DNA of 29,233 bases from CBDCWA01 sp046048295. Its GTDB lineage: Bacteria > Pseudomonadota > Alphaproteobacteria > Rhizobiales > Hyphomicrobiaceae. A program made the position numbers and the translations under genes. Shown here piece by piece: positions 15,131 to 23,818 of the stretch (position 1 is the stretch's first letter; the number at the start of each line of letters is the position of its first letter). The notes beneath the pieces were generated by a model. It saw only the letters and a list, made by a program, of their open reading frames with translations. It was not told where the DNA came from and made no database searches. Where the stretch lies: positions 1 to 29,233 of the forward strand of contig JBJOGJ010000019.1 in the NCBI GenBank assembly GCA_046048295.1, written 5' to 3'.

Positions 15131-15251
15131 ACGCGGTGAGGCCAGCCGGTCCAGGGTTCCATTGCCCTTCAAAAGTCTCTAGTTTCTGGCCTCATCCGCA
15201 GTCGGGCAGCCGGGCGGTCGAGGGATCACTAATTCCTAAGGACGAGTGAGC

Positions 15252-17201
15252 GTGTCGAGAGCACACACAATCAGGCGCTTGTCGCTATTGCACGATGGAA
15301 TGGCTGCAGGCGTGGCATTCATCGCGGGCTTCATTTTGCGGATGGGTGATGAAGCGACGCAGTATCTCGTCACCAGTCAGTTTTGGTTCGCTTGTGCACT
15401 CTTCATGGTCATCACCGTGGTGATCGCGAGCTTGTTCGACCTAAGCCGCGGGGTCTGGCGCTACACTTCCGCGCCTGACGTGATCTCCATCGCCAAAATC
15501 GCGACGCTTGCGGTCATGATCTTTGCCCTCGTGATGTTTCTCTTCTTTCGCCTGGACGCGATCCCACGCACGAGTCTGGTAATAAGCTGGTGTCTGCTCG
15601 TATTGATGATGGGCGGCTCGCGGCTCGCATACCGGCTTTGGCGCAGCCGCCGAGCGAGGATGCACAGCCCCGAGGGCGCGCGCGAGCGGGTGCTTCTGAT
15701 GGGGACCGGCAGCGAGGCTGAAACCTTCATCCGCGCAACTGTCGAGCGGAGCGACATGCCATTCCTTGTGTGCGGTGTCTTCGATGAGCGTGGTCGCCGC
15801 ACCGGTATGCAGATCAGGGGTGTCCCGGTCATTGGCACGTTGGCGGAAGTCGGCGAGCTGCTGCAGGCGAACGCAATCGCGGGAGAGCGGATCGGTGCGC
15901 TCATTCTGACCATGCCGACATCCAAGGTGCAGACGGCCCTCATGGATGAGCTCATGAACCTGGCGGCAAACCATGGCATCGAGCTCCGCCGTCTGCCCCA
16001 GGTGACCAATCCGTCGGGGGACAGTCTCCGGCGCATCATACCCGAGCAGGTCAGTATCGAGGACATCCTGCCGCGAGCGGCCGTTTCCTTGGATTTCAAC
16101 GAACTGAGGCAGACGTTGGAAGGCCGCACGATTATAGTGACCGGAGCCGGCGGCTCGATCGGATCGCAGCTTTGCCGCGAGATCGCCACCTGCCGACCTG
16201 CGCGTCTGATCCTGCTCGAACTGAGCGAATTCGCACTCTACTCCATCGAACAGGAGCTCAGCGGAAAGTTCGCCGGCACCGAGGTTGTCGCAAGACTTTG
16301 CGACGTTCGCGATCGCGGGGCAGTGCTGCAGGCTTTCACTGAGCTGCAGCCAGATTTTGTATTCCATGCCGCGGCGCTGAAGCACGTGCCGATGGTCGAG
16401 CGCCAGCCTGTAGAGGGGATGCGCACGAATGTACTCGGCAGCAGGAACGTTGCGGACGCAGCCAATGCCGCCGGCGCGCGGGCGATGGTAATGGTATCGA
16501 CGGACAAGGCCGTGAACCCCACCAACGTTATGGGGGCCACGAAGCGCGCCGCCGAGCTTTACTGTCAGTCACTCGATACGACTGCGGTAACGCGTTTCGT
16601 CTCCGTACGCTTCGGAAACGTCCTGGGGTCCACCGGCTCCGTCGTTCCCCTGTTCAAGCGGCAGATCGAGGCCGGTGGACCGGTAACTGTGACTCACCCG
16701 GAGATTACGCGCTACTTCATGACCATTCCGGAGGCCAGTCAGCTGGTCCTCCACGCGCTCCAGCTTGCGATGTCGGGCGAGGAGAGTCGTGGCCGGATCT
16801 ATGTCTTGGACATGGGAGAACCAGTGAAGATTGCCGAACTGGCCCGGCGCATGATCATTCTCAGTGGATTGCGTCCCGGTCGCGACGTCGAGATCGTATA
16901 TAGCGGCCTGAGGCCGGGAGAGAAGCTTTACGAGGAACTGTTCTCGGACCGAGAACGCTTGGCGGGGACGGAAGCCAAGAGCGTGCTCATCGCATCGCCA
17001 GCGACCGTCTCGCGACCGACGATCGAAACTTTCATGACGGCGGCGGAGAGTGCCGTCATGGAAGGATCCTCTTCACAGTGTGTTTCCCTTCTCGCCACCT
17101 TGGTGCCCGAGGCATTGCTCTCGGTTCGCCAGGAGCCGCAGCGTGGGACCACGTCCGAGGTAATTCAACTGCCGACCGGCCAGCGCGGCGCAGGCGCCTA
17201 G
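15252..17201 (+). CDS. Nucleotide-sugar dehydratase/epimerase, CapD/WbpM/PglF type (membrane)
   Basis: Inner-membrane enzyme that remodels UDP-N-acetyl-sugars (4,6-dehydration/5-epimerisation) for surface polysaccharide. About 649 aa, the usual size of the long form. Four N-terminal TM helices (residues about 15-125) are followed by a CoA_binding_3-like Rossmann region. The Polysacc_synt_2 domain has VTGAGGSIGSQL near 296 and STDKAVNPTNVMGATKR near 415, the active-site stretch of the family. GTG at 15252 was chosen because AAGGA (15238-15242) is 9 nt upstream; the GTG at 15246 would be only 3 nt away. It ends 4 nt before the stop of the converging glycosyltransferase gene. The exact product sugar is unknown. 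Confidence 0.92.
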   Translation: MSRAHTIRRLSLLHDGMAAGVAFIAGFILRMGDEATQYLVTSQFWFACALFMVITVVIASLFDLSRGVWRYTSAPDVISIAKIATLAVMIFALVMFLFFRLDAIPRTSLVISWCLLVLMMGGSRLAYRLWRSRRARMHSPEGARERVLLMGTGSEAETFIRATVERSDMPFLVCGVFDERGRRTGMQIRGVPVIGTLAEVGELLQANAIAGERIGALILTMPTSKVQTALMDELMNLAANHGIELRRLPQVTNPSGDSLRRIIPEQVSIEDILPRAAVSLDFNELRQTLEGRTIIVTGAGGSIGSQLCREIATCRPARLILLELSEFALYSIEQELSGKFAGTEVVARLCDVRDRGAVLQAFTELQPDFVFHAAALKHVPMVERQPVEGMRTNVLGSRNVADAANAAGARAMVMVSTDKAVNPTNVMGATKRAAELYCQSLDTTAVTRFVSVRFGNVLGSTGSVVPLFKRQIEAGGPVTVTHPEITRYFMTIPEASQLVLHALQLAMSGEESRGRIYVLDMGEPVKIAELARRMIILSGLRPGRDVEIVYSGLRPGEKLYEELFSDRERLAGTEAKSVLIASPATVSRPTIETFMTAAESAVMEGSSSQCVSLLATLVPEALLSVRQEPQRGTTSEVIQLPTGQRGAGA

Positions 17202-17205
17202 GGGA

Positions 17206-18252
17206 TTAGTTCTCTTCGCTGTACGCGGGTACGGCTTCTTCCATTTTGCCGGCCCGCATCCCGATCGCGAACAGCACCAGCGGCAGGTAGGCGATGATGA
17301 CCATCATCCAGCCGTATTGTGGCCACGCGAGTGCAATGAGCGCCAAGGGTGTCAGCCAAATCAGGTTCGCTGCATTGTAGATGAGTAGCGTCGGCAGATG
17401 ACTGCCGAAGGCAAGTGCGAGCTTCTGGTAGGCATGGGTGCGGTGCGAGTCGGCCCACTTCTGACCCGTCGCGATTCGCACCACCAGTGTCACGGTCGCA
17501 TCTGCGATGAATGTTGCCGCCAGGATCACCCAGAAGGGATAGGTCAGGATGCCAGAGGAAGTGGTTGCCAGCGCTGCAACCAGTATGACGAACGGCAGAT
17601 AGAGGCTGGAAGTGTCGCCCATGAAGACCCGCGCCGGCGGCCAGTTATAGACGAGAAAACCAGCCGTTGCGCTCGCGACGGCCAGCATCCAGGGCACCAT
17701 CCCGCCCAATGCAGAGATTCCTGCGCTTGCGCCGATAGCAGCAGCCGCCACTGTAATGATGAAAATCCCTTCTGTCGCCGCCAGACCGTCGATGCCGTCC
17801 ATGAAATTGAAGAGGTTGATCCACCAGACCGTGGCGAACAAGACGGCTGCGGCCGTAAGCACGGCAGGCGTCACTCCGGGTCCGAATGGATCGGCCAGCG
17901 GACTGTAGATGAAGATCAGTGCAAGGGTTGCTCCGATCTGGATGACGAGCCGAATACGGCGTGTCAGGTGCCAGACGTCGTCTGCAAACCCTGTGGCGCC
18001 AAGGGTGAGCGCCAGGATAACGGGGGCCGCCATGCTGCGGTCGCAGCATAGGACGAGCGCCAGTCCGGCAAGTGTACCGGCCACGACCACCCCGACACCG
18101 CCGCCGTGCGCTATCCGTCCCATATGCATGGAACGATGATTCGGATCCCTGGATAGGTTAAGGATGCTTCCGTGCAGGCTGACCCATCGCGCGAGCACTG
18201 CAGACGCGGTCGCCGCGCCGAGAAGGAGCATCACAAGTGCCGGATCAATCAT
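17206..18252 (-). CDS. WecA/WbpL-type undecaprenyl-phosphate sugar-1-phosphate transferase
   Basis: Polytopic membrane enzyme (PF00953) that starts a polysaccharide repeat unit by moving a HexNAc-1-phosphate onto undecaprenyl phosphate. From the ATG at 18252 it is 348 aa with about 10-11 TM helices. Catalytic motifs are D91-D92 (FADDVWHL), NFMDGIDG (149-156), FMGDTSS (210-216) and H270-R-T-H273 (HRTHAYQK). The HRxH form is typical of bacterial WecA/WbpL-like enzymes. An upstream in-frame extension of 66 codons is not hydrophobic or family-like and was left out. It is convergent with the epimerase gene and divergent from manC. The N-acetylfucosamine or GlcNAc specificity cannot be decided. Confidence 0.92.
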   Translation of the reverse strand: MIDPALVMLLLGAATASAVLARWVSLHGSILNLSRDPNHRSMHMGRIAHGGGVGVVVAGTLAGLALVLCCDRSMAAPVILALTLGATGFADDVWHLTRRIRLVIQIGATLALIFIYSPLADPFGPGVTPAVLTAAAVLFATVWWINLFNFMDGIDGLAATEGIFIITVAAAAIGASAGISALGGMVPWMLAVASATAGFLVYNWPPARVFMGDTSSLYLPFVILVAALATTSSGILTYPFWVILAATFIADATVTLVVRIATGQKWADSHRTHAYQKLALAFGSHLPTLLIYNAANLIWLTPLALIALAWPQYGWMMVIIAYLPLVLFAIGMRAGKMEEAVPAYSEEN

Positions 18253-18527
18253 ATTCCTGTTACGGTTTGCCTCGAAAATGAAGTTAGCATGGTTCGTTGC
18301 ATGCCTCGACTGCTGAGTATCAGAACTATGAGTTGAATTGCCGATTAACAAATTGCAATCGCGAAAATTGTGCGAATGCGGGCGGTATGGCATCAACGTG
18401 TGGATAGGGCGAAGTCTCACGCGCGATCGCTGCCACGACGCCGACGCCATCTTCGGTTATGGCGTCCACGCAGGGTGACTGGCGGCCAGTGCTGACGCCT
18501 ATACAACGCGGACAATGGAGAAGTCTG

Positions 18528-19973
18528 TTGGCAGAAATCATACCGGTCGTCCTGTCTGGCGGCTCCGGCACGCGCCTCTGGCCTCTGTCCCGAAGCATGT
18601 ACCCGAAGCAATTCATACGCCTCCTGAAGGATCAATCCACCAGTCTGCTCGGTGCTACCCTCGCTCGATTGTCGCAAGAAGAGGGTTTCGTCGCTCCGTT
18701 GCTTCTCTGCAACAGTGATCATCGTTTCCTGGTGCAGGATGAACTTATGCGGGCCGGTGTCGAGAATGCCGAAATCGTGCTCGAGCCTGTCGCCCGCAGC
18801 ACAGCGCCTGCGGTTGCCGTTGCCTCACTGCTCGCGGTTGAAAAGGATCCCGCCGCGGTTATCGTCGTGATGCCGTCCGATCATGTCGTCCAGGACCCTG
18901 CGGCTTTCGTGGTTGCGGTCAAGAACGCAGCCGAGGTTGCTGCTCGCGGGCATCTCGCGCTGTTCGGCATCAAACCGGATCGCCCACATACCGGCTATGG
19001 CTATATGTGCTGCAATCGCGATCTCGAGGAATTCGAGGGTCGTGCCCGCAAGGTCGCGCAGTTTACAGAGAAGCCCGACCTTGCCACGGCCGAGCGCTAT
19101 ATTGCTGAAGGCAACTACTTCTGGAACAGCGGCATTTTCGTCATGCATGCCAAGACATTCCTGCGCGAGCTCGAGCGTCACGCGCCGGATGTGCTCTCAG
19201 CCGCTAAATCTGCGCTTGCTGCAAGTGCGCGCGACCTTGGTTTTCTCCGCCTGGGCGGTCCTGAGTTCGCAGCGGCGCCCGGTATCTCGATCGACTATGC
19301 GGTGATGGAGAAGACCGATACGGCGGTGATGCTGCCTCTTGACGTCGGTTGGAGCGACGTTGGCTCGTGGTCGTCCCTCTGGGAAGTTGCCGCGCACGAC
19401 GCTGCAGGTAATGCGGTGAACGGCGATGCGATCATGCAGGACTCGAGCGGCTGCTATGTTCACTCTCAACGTGCGCTTGTGACGGCGCTCGGTGTTCGCG
19501 ATCTCATCATAGTCGATACGCCCGACGCTGTTCTGGTTGCCGACAAGAACCGTTCCGAGGAAGTCTCCAGGGTCGTCCAGCGTCTCAAATCTGCGGGCCG
19601 CAGCGAGCATGAGCAGAACGTGCGAAACTATAGGCCGTGGGGCTTCTTCGAGACCCTCTCCATCGCGCCCCGATTCCAGGTCAAACTGCTGCACGTCAAG
19701 CCTGGCGGCAAGCTCAGCCTGCAGATGCACCATCACCGCTCGGAGCACTGGATCGTCGTGCAGGGCACCGCCCGTGTCACCGTTGGCGACGAGGTGCAAC
19801 TGGTCCGCGAAAATGAAAGCACCTACATCTCTGCCACCCAGTGGCACCGCTTGGAGAACCCGGGGAAGGTGCCGCTCGAGGTGATCGAGGTGCAGATCGG
19901 CACTTATCTCGGCGAAGACGACATCGTCCGCAGCGAAGACGTCTACAACCGGGGCGAAGAAGAGACGCACTAA
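18528..19973 (+). CDS. manC: Mannose-1-phosphate guanylyltransferase / mannose-6-phosphate isomerase (bifunctional)
   Basis: Makes GDP-mannose for exopolysaccharide or O-antigen; bifunctional ManC/XanB/AlgA type. From a TTG at 18528 it is 481 aa, the standard length. The nucleotidyltransferase domain opens with PVVLSGGSGTRLWPLSR (6-22) and has FTEKPD near 180. The C-terminal cupin (type II phosphomannose isomerase) has Q399-M-H-H-H-R-S-E-H-W. TTG is preferred because GGAG (18517-18520) is 7 nt upstream and the protein then begins AEIIPVV like the family. An ATG at 18459 would add 23 unlike residues. The next gene downstream is a GT4 glycosyltransferase. Confidence 0.95.
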   Translation: MAEIIPVVLSGGSGTRLWPLSRSMYPKQFIRLLKDQSTSLLGATLARLSQEEGFVAPLLLCNSDHRFLVQDELMRAGVENAEIVLEPVARSTAPAVAVASLLAVEKDPAAVIVVMPSDHVVQDPAAFVVAVKNAAEVAARGHLALFGIKPDRPHTGYGYMCCNRDLEEFEGRARKVAQFTEKPDLATAERYIAEGNYFWNSGIFVMHAKTFLRELERHAPDVLSAAKSALAASARDLGFLRLGGPEFAAAPGISIDYAVMEKTDTAVMLPLDVGWSDVGSWSSLWEVAAHDAAGNAVNGDAIMQDSSGCYVHSQRALVTALGVRDLIIVDTPDAVLVADKNRSEEVSRVVQRLKSAGRSEHEQNVRNYRPWGFFETLSIAPRFQVKLLHVKPGGKLSLQMHHHRSEHWIVVQGTARVTVGDEVQLVRENESTYISATQWHRLENPGKVPLEVIEVQIGTYLGEDDIVRSEDVYNRGEEETH

Positions 19974-20070
19974 CACCGGGGGTACCTAGCCGACTGCACC
20001 ATCCGGCGTGACAGTCGCAGCGAAGCGTGTTCAATTGACGCTACCGACCCCTGCCGTCGAGACGCGCTGA

Positions 20071-21222
20071 ATGAAAGAGTCTGCGACCGTCGGAACCGTT
20101 CTTCTCTGCATCACGGAGGACTGGTTCGCGGTCTCCCATTTCGAACCGCTGGTGGAGGTGCTCGCGGGAGTATCCGAGCGCCTGGTCCTGCTCACCCGGA
20201 CGGACCGGTATCGTCAGCGGCTGGAGGCGCTGGGCGCCGAGGTCCGTCATTTCGATTTCCATCGCACTTCGCTCGATCCTGTGAAGCAGGCGCGTGTCGT
20301 GCGGCGGCTCGCTGAAACGATCGCTGACCTGCGCCCCGACGTTGCGCACTTCGTCTCCCTGCAGACCATGGTGGCAGGAGCACTGGCGACCCGCCTCGCC
20401 CGCGTGCCCTCGATTGTCTACCATCTGACCGGGGCTGGATATCTGGTGACGTCAGGCACGCTGAAAGGCCGCATTCTGAAGCCCGGCGTTTTTGTCCTCC
20501 TGCGACGGGCGCTCGCGCGGCCGGGGGCACTGCTCTTCGTTGAGAATACCGACGATGCCGAGCTATTGACAGGCGGCGCTCCGCTCATGATGGCGCGTGT
20601 CCGCATCATACCCGGAGCGGGCGTCAATCCGCAGGACTTTCCTCTTCAGCCGGTGACCGGCAACAGTCGCCCAGTCGCGTCCTACGTCGGGCGCATGCTG
20701 CGCTCGAAGGGTGTCGGCGTTCTTGCCGAAGCGGCAAGAATTCTAGAGCAGTCAGGTACTGCAATCGAGATCCGCCTGCATGGCCCGACAGACGACAATC
20801 CGGAGAGCATTCCTGAAGCCGAACTCATGCGGTGGAACGGCGCCGCAGGAATGCCCGTCTGGCTCGGCCGCACGAACGATGTGCCCGGTGTCTGGCGTGC
20901 AAGCGATATCTGCATCATGGCGCCACTCGTGCGCGAGGGGATGCCGCGCGCCATGCTCGAGGCAGCGGCCTCGGCACGCCCGCTCGTCGTCTCCGATGTG
21001 CCGGGCTGCCGGCATTTCGTGACCCATGGTGAAAATGGGTTGATCGTTCCACCAGGCAATCCGGATGCACTTGCCGGCGCTATCCGTCGACTCGTCCTCG
21101 ACAGCGATGAGGCGCGCCGTCTCGGGCTGAATGCGAGAGCCAGGCTGGTCGAAGAATATGCAACGGACGCCGTGATGCGGACGATCCGTGGTGCGTACGC
21201 CGGGATGGACACATCCGCCTGA
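20071..21222 (+). CDS. Glycosyltransferase family 4 (GT-B fold)
   Basis: Cytoplasmic glycosyltransferase, 383 aa, probably using GDP-mannose or a UDP-sugar to build a surface polysaccharide. The N-terminal acceptor domain includes DVAHFVSLQTMVAGALA. The C-terminal donor domain has SYVGRMLRSKGV and the EX7E-type stretch EGMPRAMLEAAASARP near 288-303, followed by the NGLIVPPGNPDALAGAI segment typical of GT4. It starts 97 nt after manC and ends about 50 nt before the arylsulfotransferase-like gene, in the same direction. Donor and acceptor are unknown. Proximity to manC makes a mannosyl donor a reasonable inference. Confidence 0.9.
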   Translation: MKESATVGTVLLCITEDWFAVSHFEPLVEVLAGVSERLVLLTRTDRYRQRLEALGAEVRHFDFHRTSLDPVKQARVVRRLAETIADLRPDVAHFVSLQTMVAGALATRLARVPSIVYHLTGAGYLVTSGTLKGRILKPGVFVLLRRALARPGALLFVENTDDAELLTGGAPLMMARVRIIPGAGVNPQDFPLQPVTGNSRPVASYVGRMLRSKGVGVLAEAARILEQSGTAIEIRLHGPTDDNPESIPEAELMRWNGAAGMPVWLGRTNDVPGVWRASDICIMAPLVREGMPRAMLEAAASARPLVVSDVPGCRHFVTHGENGLIVPPGNPDALAGAIRRLVLDSDEARRLGLNARARLVEEYATDAVMRTIRGAYAGMDTSA

Positions 21223-21270
21223 CCCGCTATCGTGTCGAGAGAAAGAAAACAAAGGCGCCGGAGGAACATT

Positions 21271-22530
21271 ATGTCTGCAGCGAAGCCCCCGATCCGCATC
21301 GACCGCGTGGCGCCCGATCGCCGCGAGCCGGGCAGCATCCTGTTCACGACGCGGCCCGGCAGCATTCGCAACCAGAAGGCACAGTCGGGTTGGGTTCTGG
21401 CCCTCGATCGCCAAGGCGGATTCGCGCTCGACATCACGAGCGCTGCGGCGACACAGGATGTCCGCTGGAACGCAACCACGGGCACCATCTTCTACTCGCA
21501 GGCCGGCGCCGGGCGTCTGATCGAGATTGATCGGAACGGTCGCGAGCTTCGCTGCTGGCATGCCAGGGGGCGCTGGCAGGACAAGCAGCCGCCCGCGGGC
21601 AGCATCGAGTTGCCGATCGAGGTTCTCCACCACACGTTCACCTTCATGCCGAACGGCAACTTCCTCGTCCTTTCGGCCGAAGCGCGAGACTATCCGGACT
21701 GGTACACCTCTACCACCGACCCGCACGCACCTCGCGCACCGGCCCGCCTCGTCGGCGACGTGGTCACCGAGCTCACACCCGAAGGGCGCCTGGTGCATGA
21801 ATGGCGCATCCTCGACATGCTGGACCCATATCGGATCACACACGGGAGCATGTCGGACTATTGGCAGAAGCAGGGGTTCCCCGGCGCCTATGACTGGAGC
21901 CATTGCAACGCCGTTGCTTACAGTGCCGAAGACGACTCTCTCATCGTTTCGCTTCGTCACCAGGACTGCATCGTGAAGTTCGATTACGCTACCGGTCGCC
22001 TGCGGTGGATACTCGGCAACCATGGCAACTGGAAGGATGCGTTCAAGCCGTATCTCTTGACGCCTGAAGCCGGTACGGAATGGCAGTACCATCAGCATGA
22101 CTGCTCGTTCACCGGCGGCGGTCGCATCCTTTGCTTCGACAACGGCAATTTCCGCGTTCCTGCCTTCAGCACGCCAATGGATGATACGGAGAACTATTCT
22201 CGTGTCGTCGAATTCGAGGTCGACGAGGCTGCCCGCAGCGTCCGCCAGGTCTGGTGCTACGGCGGCCCGGGACCCGACCGGATCTTCGCCTGCTACCAGG
22301 GCGGCGCGCTTCGACTACCCGAGACCGGCAACACCTTCATGACCTTCGGCGGTATCTGCTTCAAGGACGGCAGGCCCACCCGCGAGAATGGCAGCGGTGC
22401 CTTTGGCCGTGCACGCCTGATCGAGGCCACGCAGTCGGGCGACGTTGTGCTTGACCTGCACATCGACGATAGCGCCAGTGCAAAACGGGCACCATACTCC
22501 GCCTTCCGGGCCGACTTGATGCCGGCCTGA
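21271..22530 (+). CDS. Arylsulfotransferase-family (ASST) beta-propeller protein
   Basis: 419-aa protein of the arylsulfotransferase superfamily (six-bladed propeller enzymes that move sulfate from phenolic sulfates to other phenols). The signature DWSHCNAVAYSAEDDSLIVS (about 208-227) and the following LRHQD match the family, as do WQYHQHDCSF (271-280), CFDNGNFRVP and YSRVVEFEVDE. GGAGGA 5 nt before the ATG at 21271 fixes the start. No signal peptide is visible, unlike E. coli AssT, which is periplasmic. It follows the GT4 gene on the same strand. Whether it sulfates an aromatic compound or has another role is unknown. I could not place the equivalent of the sulfate-carrying histidine with certainty. 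Confidence 0.85.
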   Translation: MSAAKPPIRIDRVAPDRREPGSILFTTRPGSIRNQKAQSGWVLALDRQGGFALDITSAAATQDVRWNATTGTIFYSQAGAGRLIEIDRNGRELRCWHARGRWQDKQPPAGSIELPIEVLHHTFTFMPNGNFLVLSAEARDYPDWYTSTTDPHAPRAPARLVGDVVTELTPEGRLVHEWRILDMLDPYRITHGSMSDYWQKQGFPGAYDWSHCNAVAYSAEDDSLIVSLRHQDCIVKFDYATGRLRWILGNHGNWKDAFKPYLLTPEAGTEWQYHQHDCSFTGGGRILCFDNGNFRVPAFSTPMDDTENYSRVVEFEVDEAARSVRQVWCYGGPGPDRIFACYQGGALRLPETGNTFMTFGGICFKDGRPTRENGSGAFGRARLIEATQSGDVVLDLHIDDSASAKRAPYSAFRADLMPA

Positions 22531-22555
22531 CCTGTCACTGGCGTCGCGCGCACGT

Positions 22556-23566
22556 CTACTGTATTGCCGCTCTCGCCCGCGCAACGACGCCAGCCGGTGC
22601 GGCATAGACATCGACTATGATGCGCTCGGACCCGGCGCCATCGACCGGATACACGGGGATCGCCTGCTTGGTGGCGTCGGCACGAAAATCTGGGTCCTTC
22701 ATGGTCGCATCGAACGCCCTCCGCATCTCGGCAAGCCGGTTCGCGGGTACCGCTTTTGACATCACATAGGGCCGGCCGAGCTTGCCGGATGCCAGCAGCA
22801 GGTCGAGCGCCTTTCGGTTCTCGTCCGAAGTGGCAAGATCGCTGGCGAGCGGAATGCCGTCAGGCATGTCCGGCAGCTTCTCGACATCAAACCTCAGCAG
22901 AGGCACGATCTTCTTGCCCTTGATCCAGGTGTCAGGGATGCTGCTCCACGCACCGCAGTCGCCGTGCAATTCGCCGCGCTCCACTGCCAGCCTTTGCTCG
23001 GCACTACCGGGAAAACCCAGCACGTGTTTGACATTGGCGCCGAGCAGCGCCCGCATGATCGATGCACGTACATATGAGCTGGTGCCCTTGCCGCTGGCGC
23101 CGACGATAAATTCGCGCCCGCCCCTGATATCGCCGAACTTCTTGATCCCTGTGGCGTGCCACGCATAGCAGATGCTGAAGTCGGGCGAGATCGAACCGAC
23201 CCATGCAAGCGTGTCGAATCGGATCTTGACTTGCTCGGGGCTGGTTGCCGACAGCGTGATGAGGCCTGGGTTGAAAGCAGCGAGCACTGTGCCGTCCTTG
23301 GGCGCATTGGCGTCGAGGTGCAGTACGGACTTCATGCTGCCGGCGCCCGGCATATTCTGGATGATCACCTTGGGTCCGCCGGGGAGGTGCTTGCCGAGGT
23401 GACGGCCGAAGCTGCGTGCATAGGTGTCGAAGCCGCCGCCAGGCGAAAATCCGACGACGATCGACACCGTCTTGCCCTTGTAGAAGTCTTGTGCCCCAGC
23501 AGGAGCGGCTAGCGGTGCGCTTATCGCCAGCAAGGCGAAGGCTGCGAATTTGGCGAAGTATGTCAT
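22556..23566 (-). CDS. TctC/Bug family tripartite tricarboxylate transporter binding protein
   Basis: Periplasmic solute-binding protein, 336 aa from the ATG at 23566, with signal peptide MTYFAKFAAFALLAI...AGAQ. The mature start FYKGKTVSIVVGFSPGGGFD matches the Bug fold, as does NMPGAGS. AGGAG lies about 11 nt upstream. An earlier start in the same frame (23734) would precede the signal peptide with 56 unlike residues. No TctA/TctB membrane genes are next to it, so it is an orphan receptor, a common state for this family in proteobacteria. It converges on the arylsulfotransferase gene with 25 nt between stops. The ligand (carboxylate or similar) is unknown. Confidence 0.92.
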   Translation of the reverse strand: MTYFAKFAAFALLAISAPLAAPAGAQDFYKGKTVSIVVGFSPGGGFDTYARSFGRHLGKHLPGGPKVIIQNMPGAGSMKSVLHLDANAPKDGTVLAAFNPGLITLSATSPEQVKIRFDTLAWVGSISPDFSICYAWHATGIKKFGDIRGGREFIVGASGKGTSSYVRASIMRALLGANVKHVLGFPGSAEQRLAVERGELHGDCGAWSSIPDTWIKGKKIVPLLRFDVEKLPDMPDGIPLASDLATSDENRKALDLLLASGKLGRPYVMSKAVPANRLAEMRRAFDATMKDPDFRADATKQAIPVYPVDGAGSERIIVDVYAAPAGVVARARAAIQ

Positions 23567-23653
23567 GAGCAAGAACTCCTCCCGATTGCCGTGCCCGGTT
23601 GGCGGGGTGCTGCCAATTCCGGCTGGCATGCTTCCAAGTTGATCTTGGTGGCG

Positions 23654-23669
23654 TAAGGCTATGCCCTTA
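23654..23669. promoter_or_regulatory. Small dyad upstream of the TctC gene
   Basis: TAAGG-CTATGC-CCTTA lies about 90 nt before the TctC start, in the 250-nt region shared with the divergent amidotransferase gene. Possible operator half-sites; arms are only 5 bp, so chance is likely. Confidence 0.2.
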
Positions 23670-23818
23670 GTATTCTGAACGCAACGGTGCCGATGATGGC
23701 CTGGGGGCGTACTACCGACTTTCCGGATGCCCATCCTTTGGCAATCCGCGGCAACGCTGCGCTGGCCGCGCCGGGATGCGTGACGTAGGGTCTGCCCGTT
23801 TGCTCAATCGAAAGCTAC

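Larger units (their letters stand above)
14909..15251. other. Divergent intergenic region between TAXI-TRAP and polysaccharide genes
   Basis: About 340 nt without a convincing gene; short frames on both strands have no ribosome-binding site or family resemblance. It holds two inverted repeats (14951-14980 and 15070-15130) and the Shine-Dalgarno sequence AAGGA (15238-15242) of the epimerase gene. Promoters for both directions must lie here, but I see no clean -35/-10 pair. Confidence 0.5.

Noticed and set aside
20752..22098. 448-aa minus-strand frame across GT4 and arylsulfotransferase genes
   Set aside because: Spans two good genes on the other strand, with no family motif.
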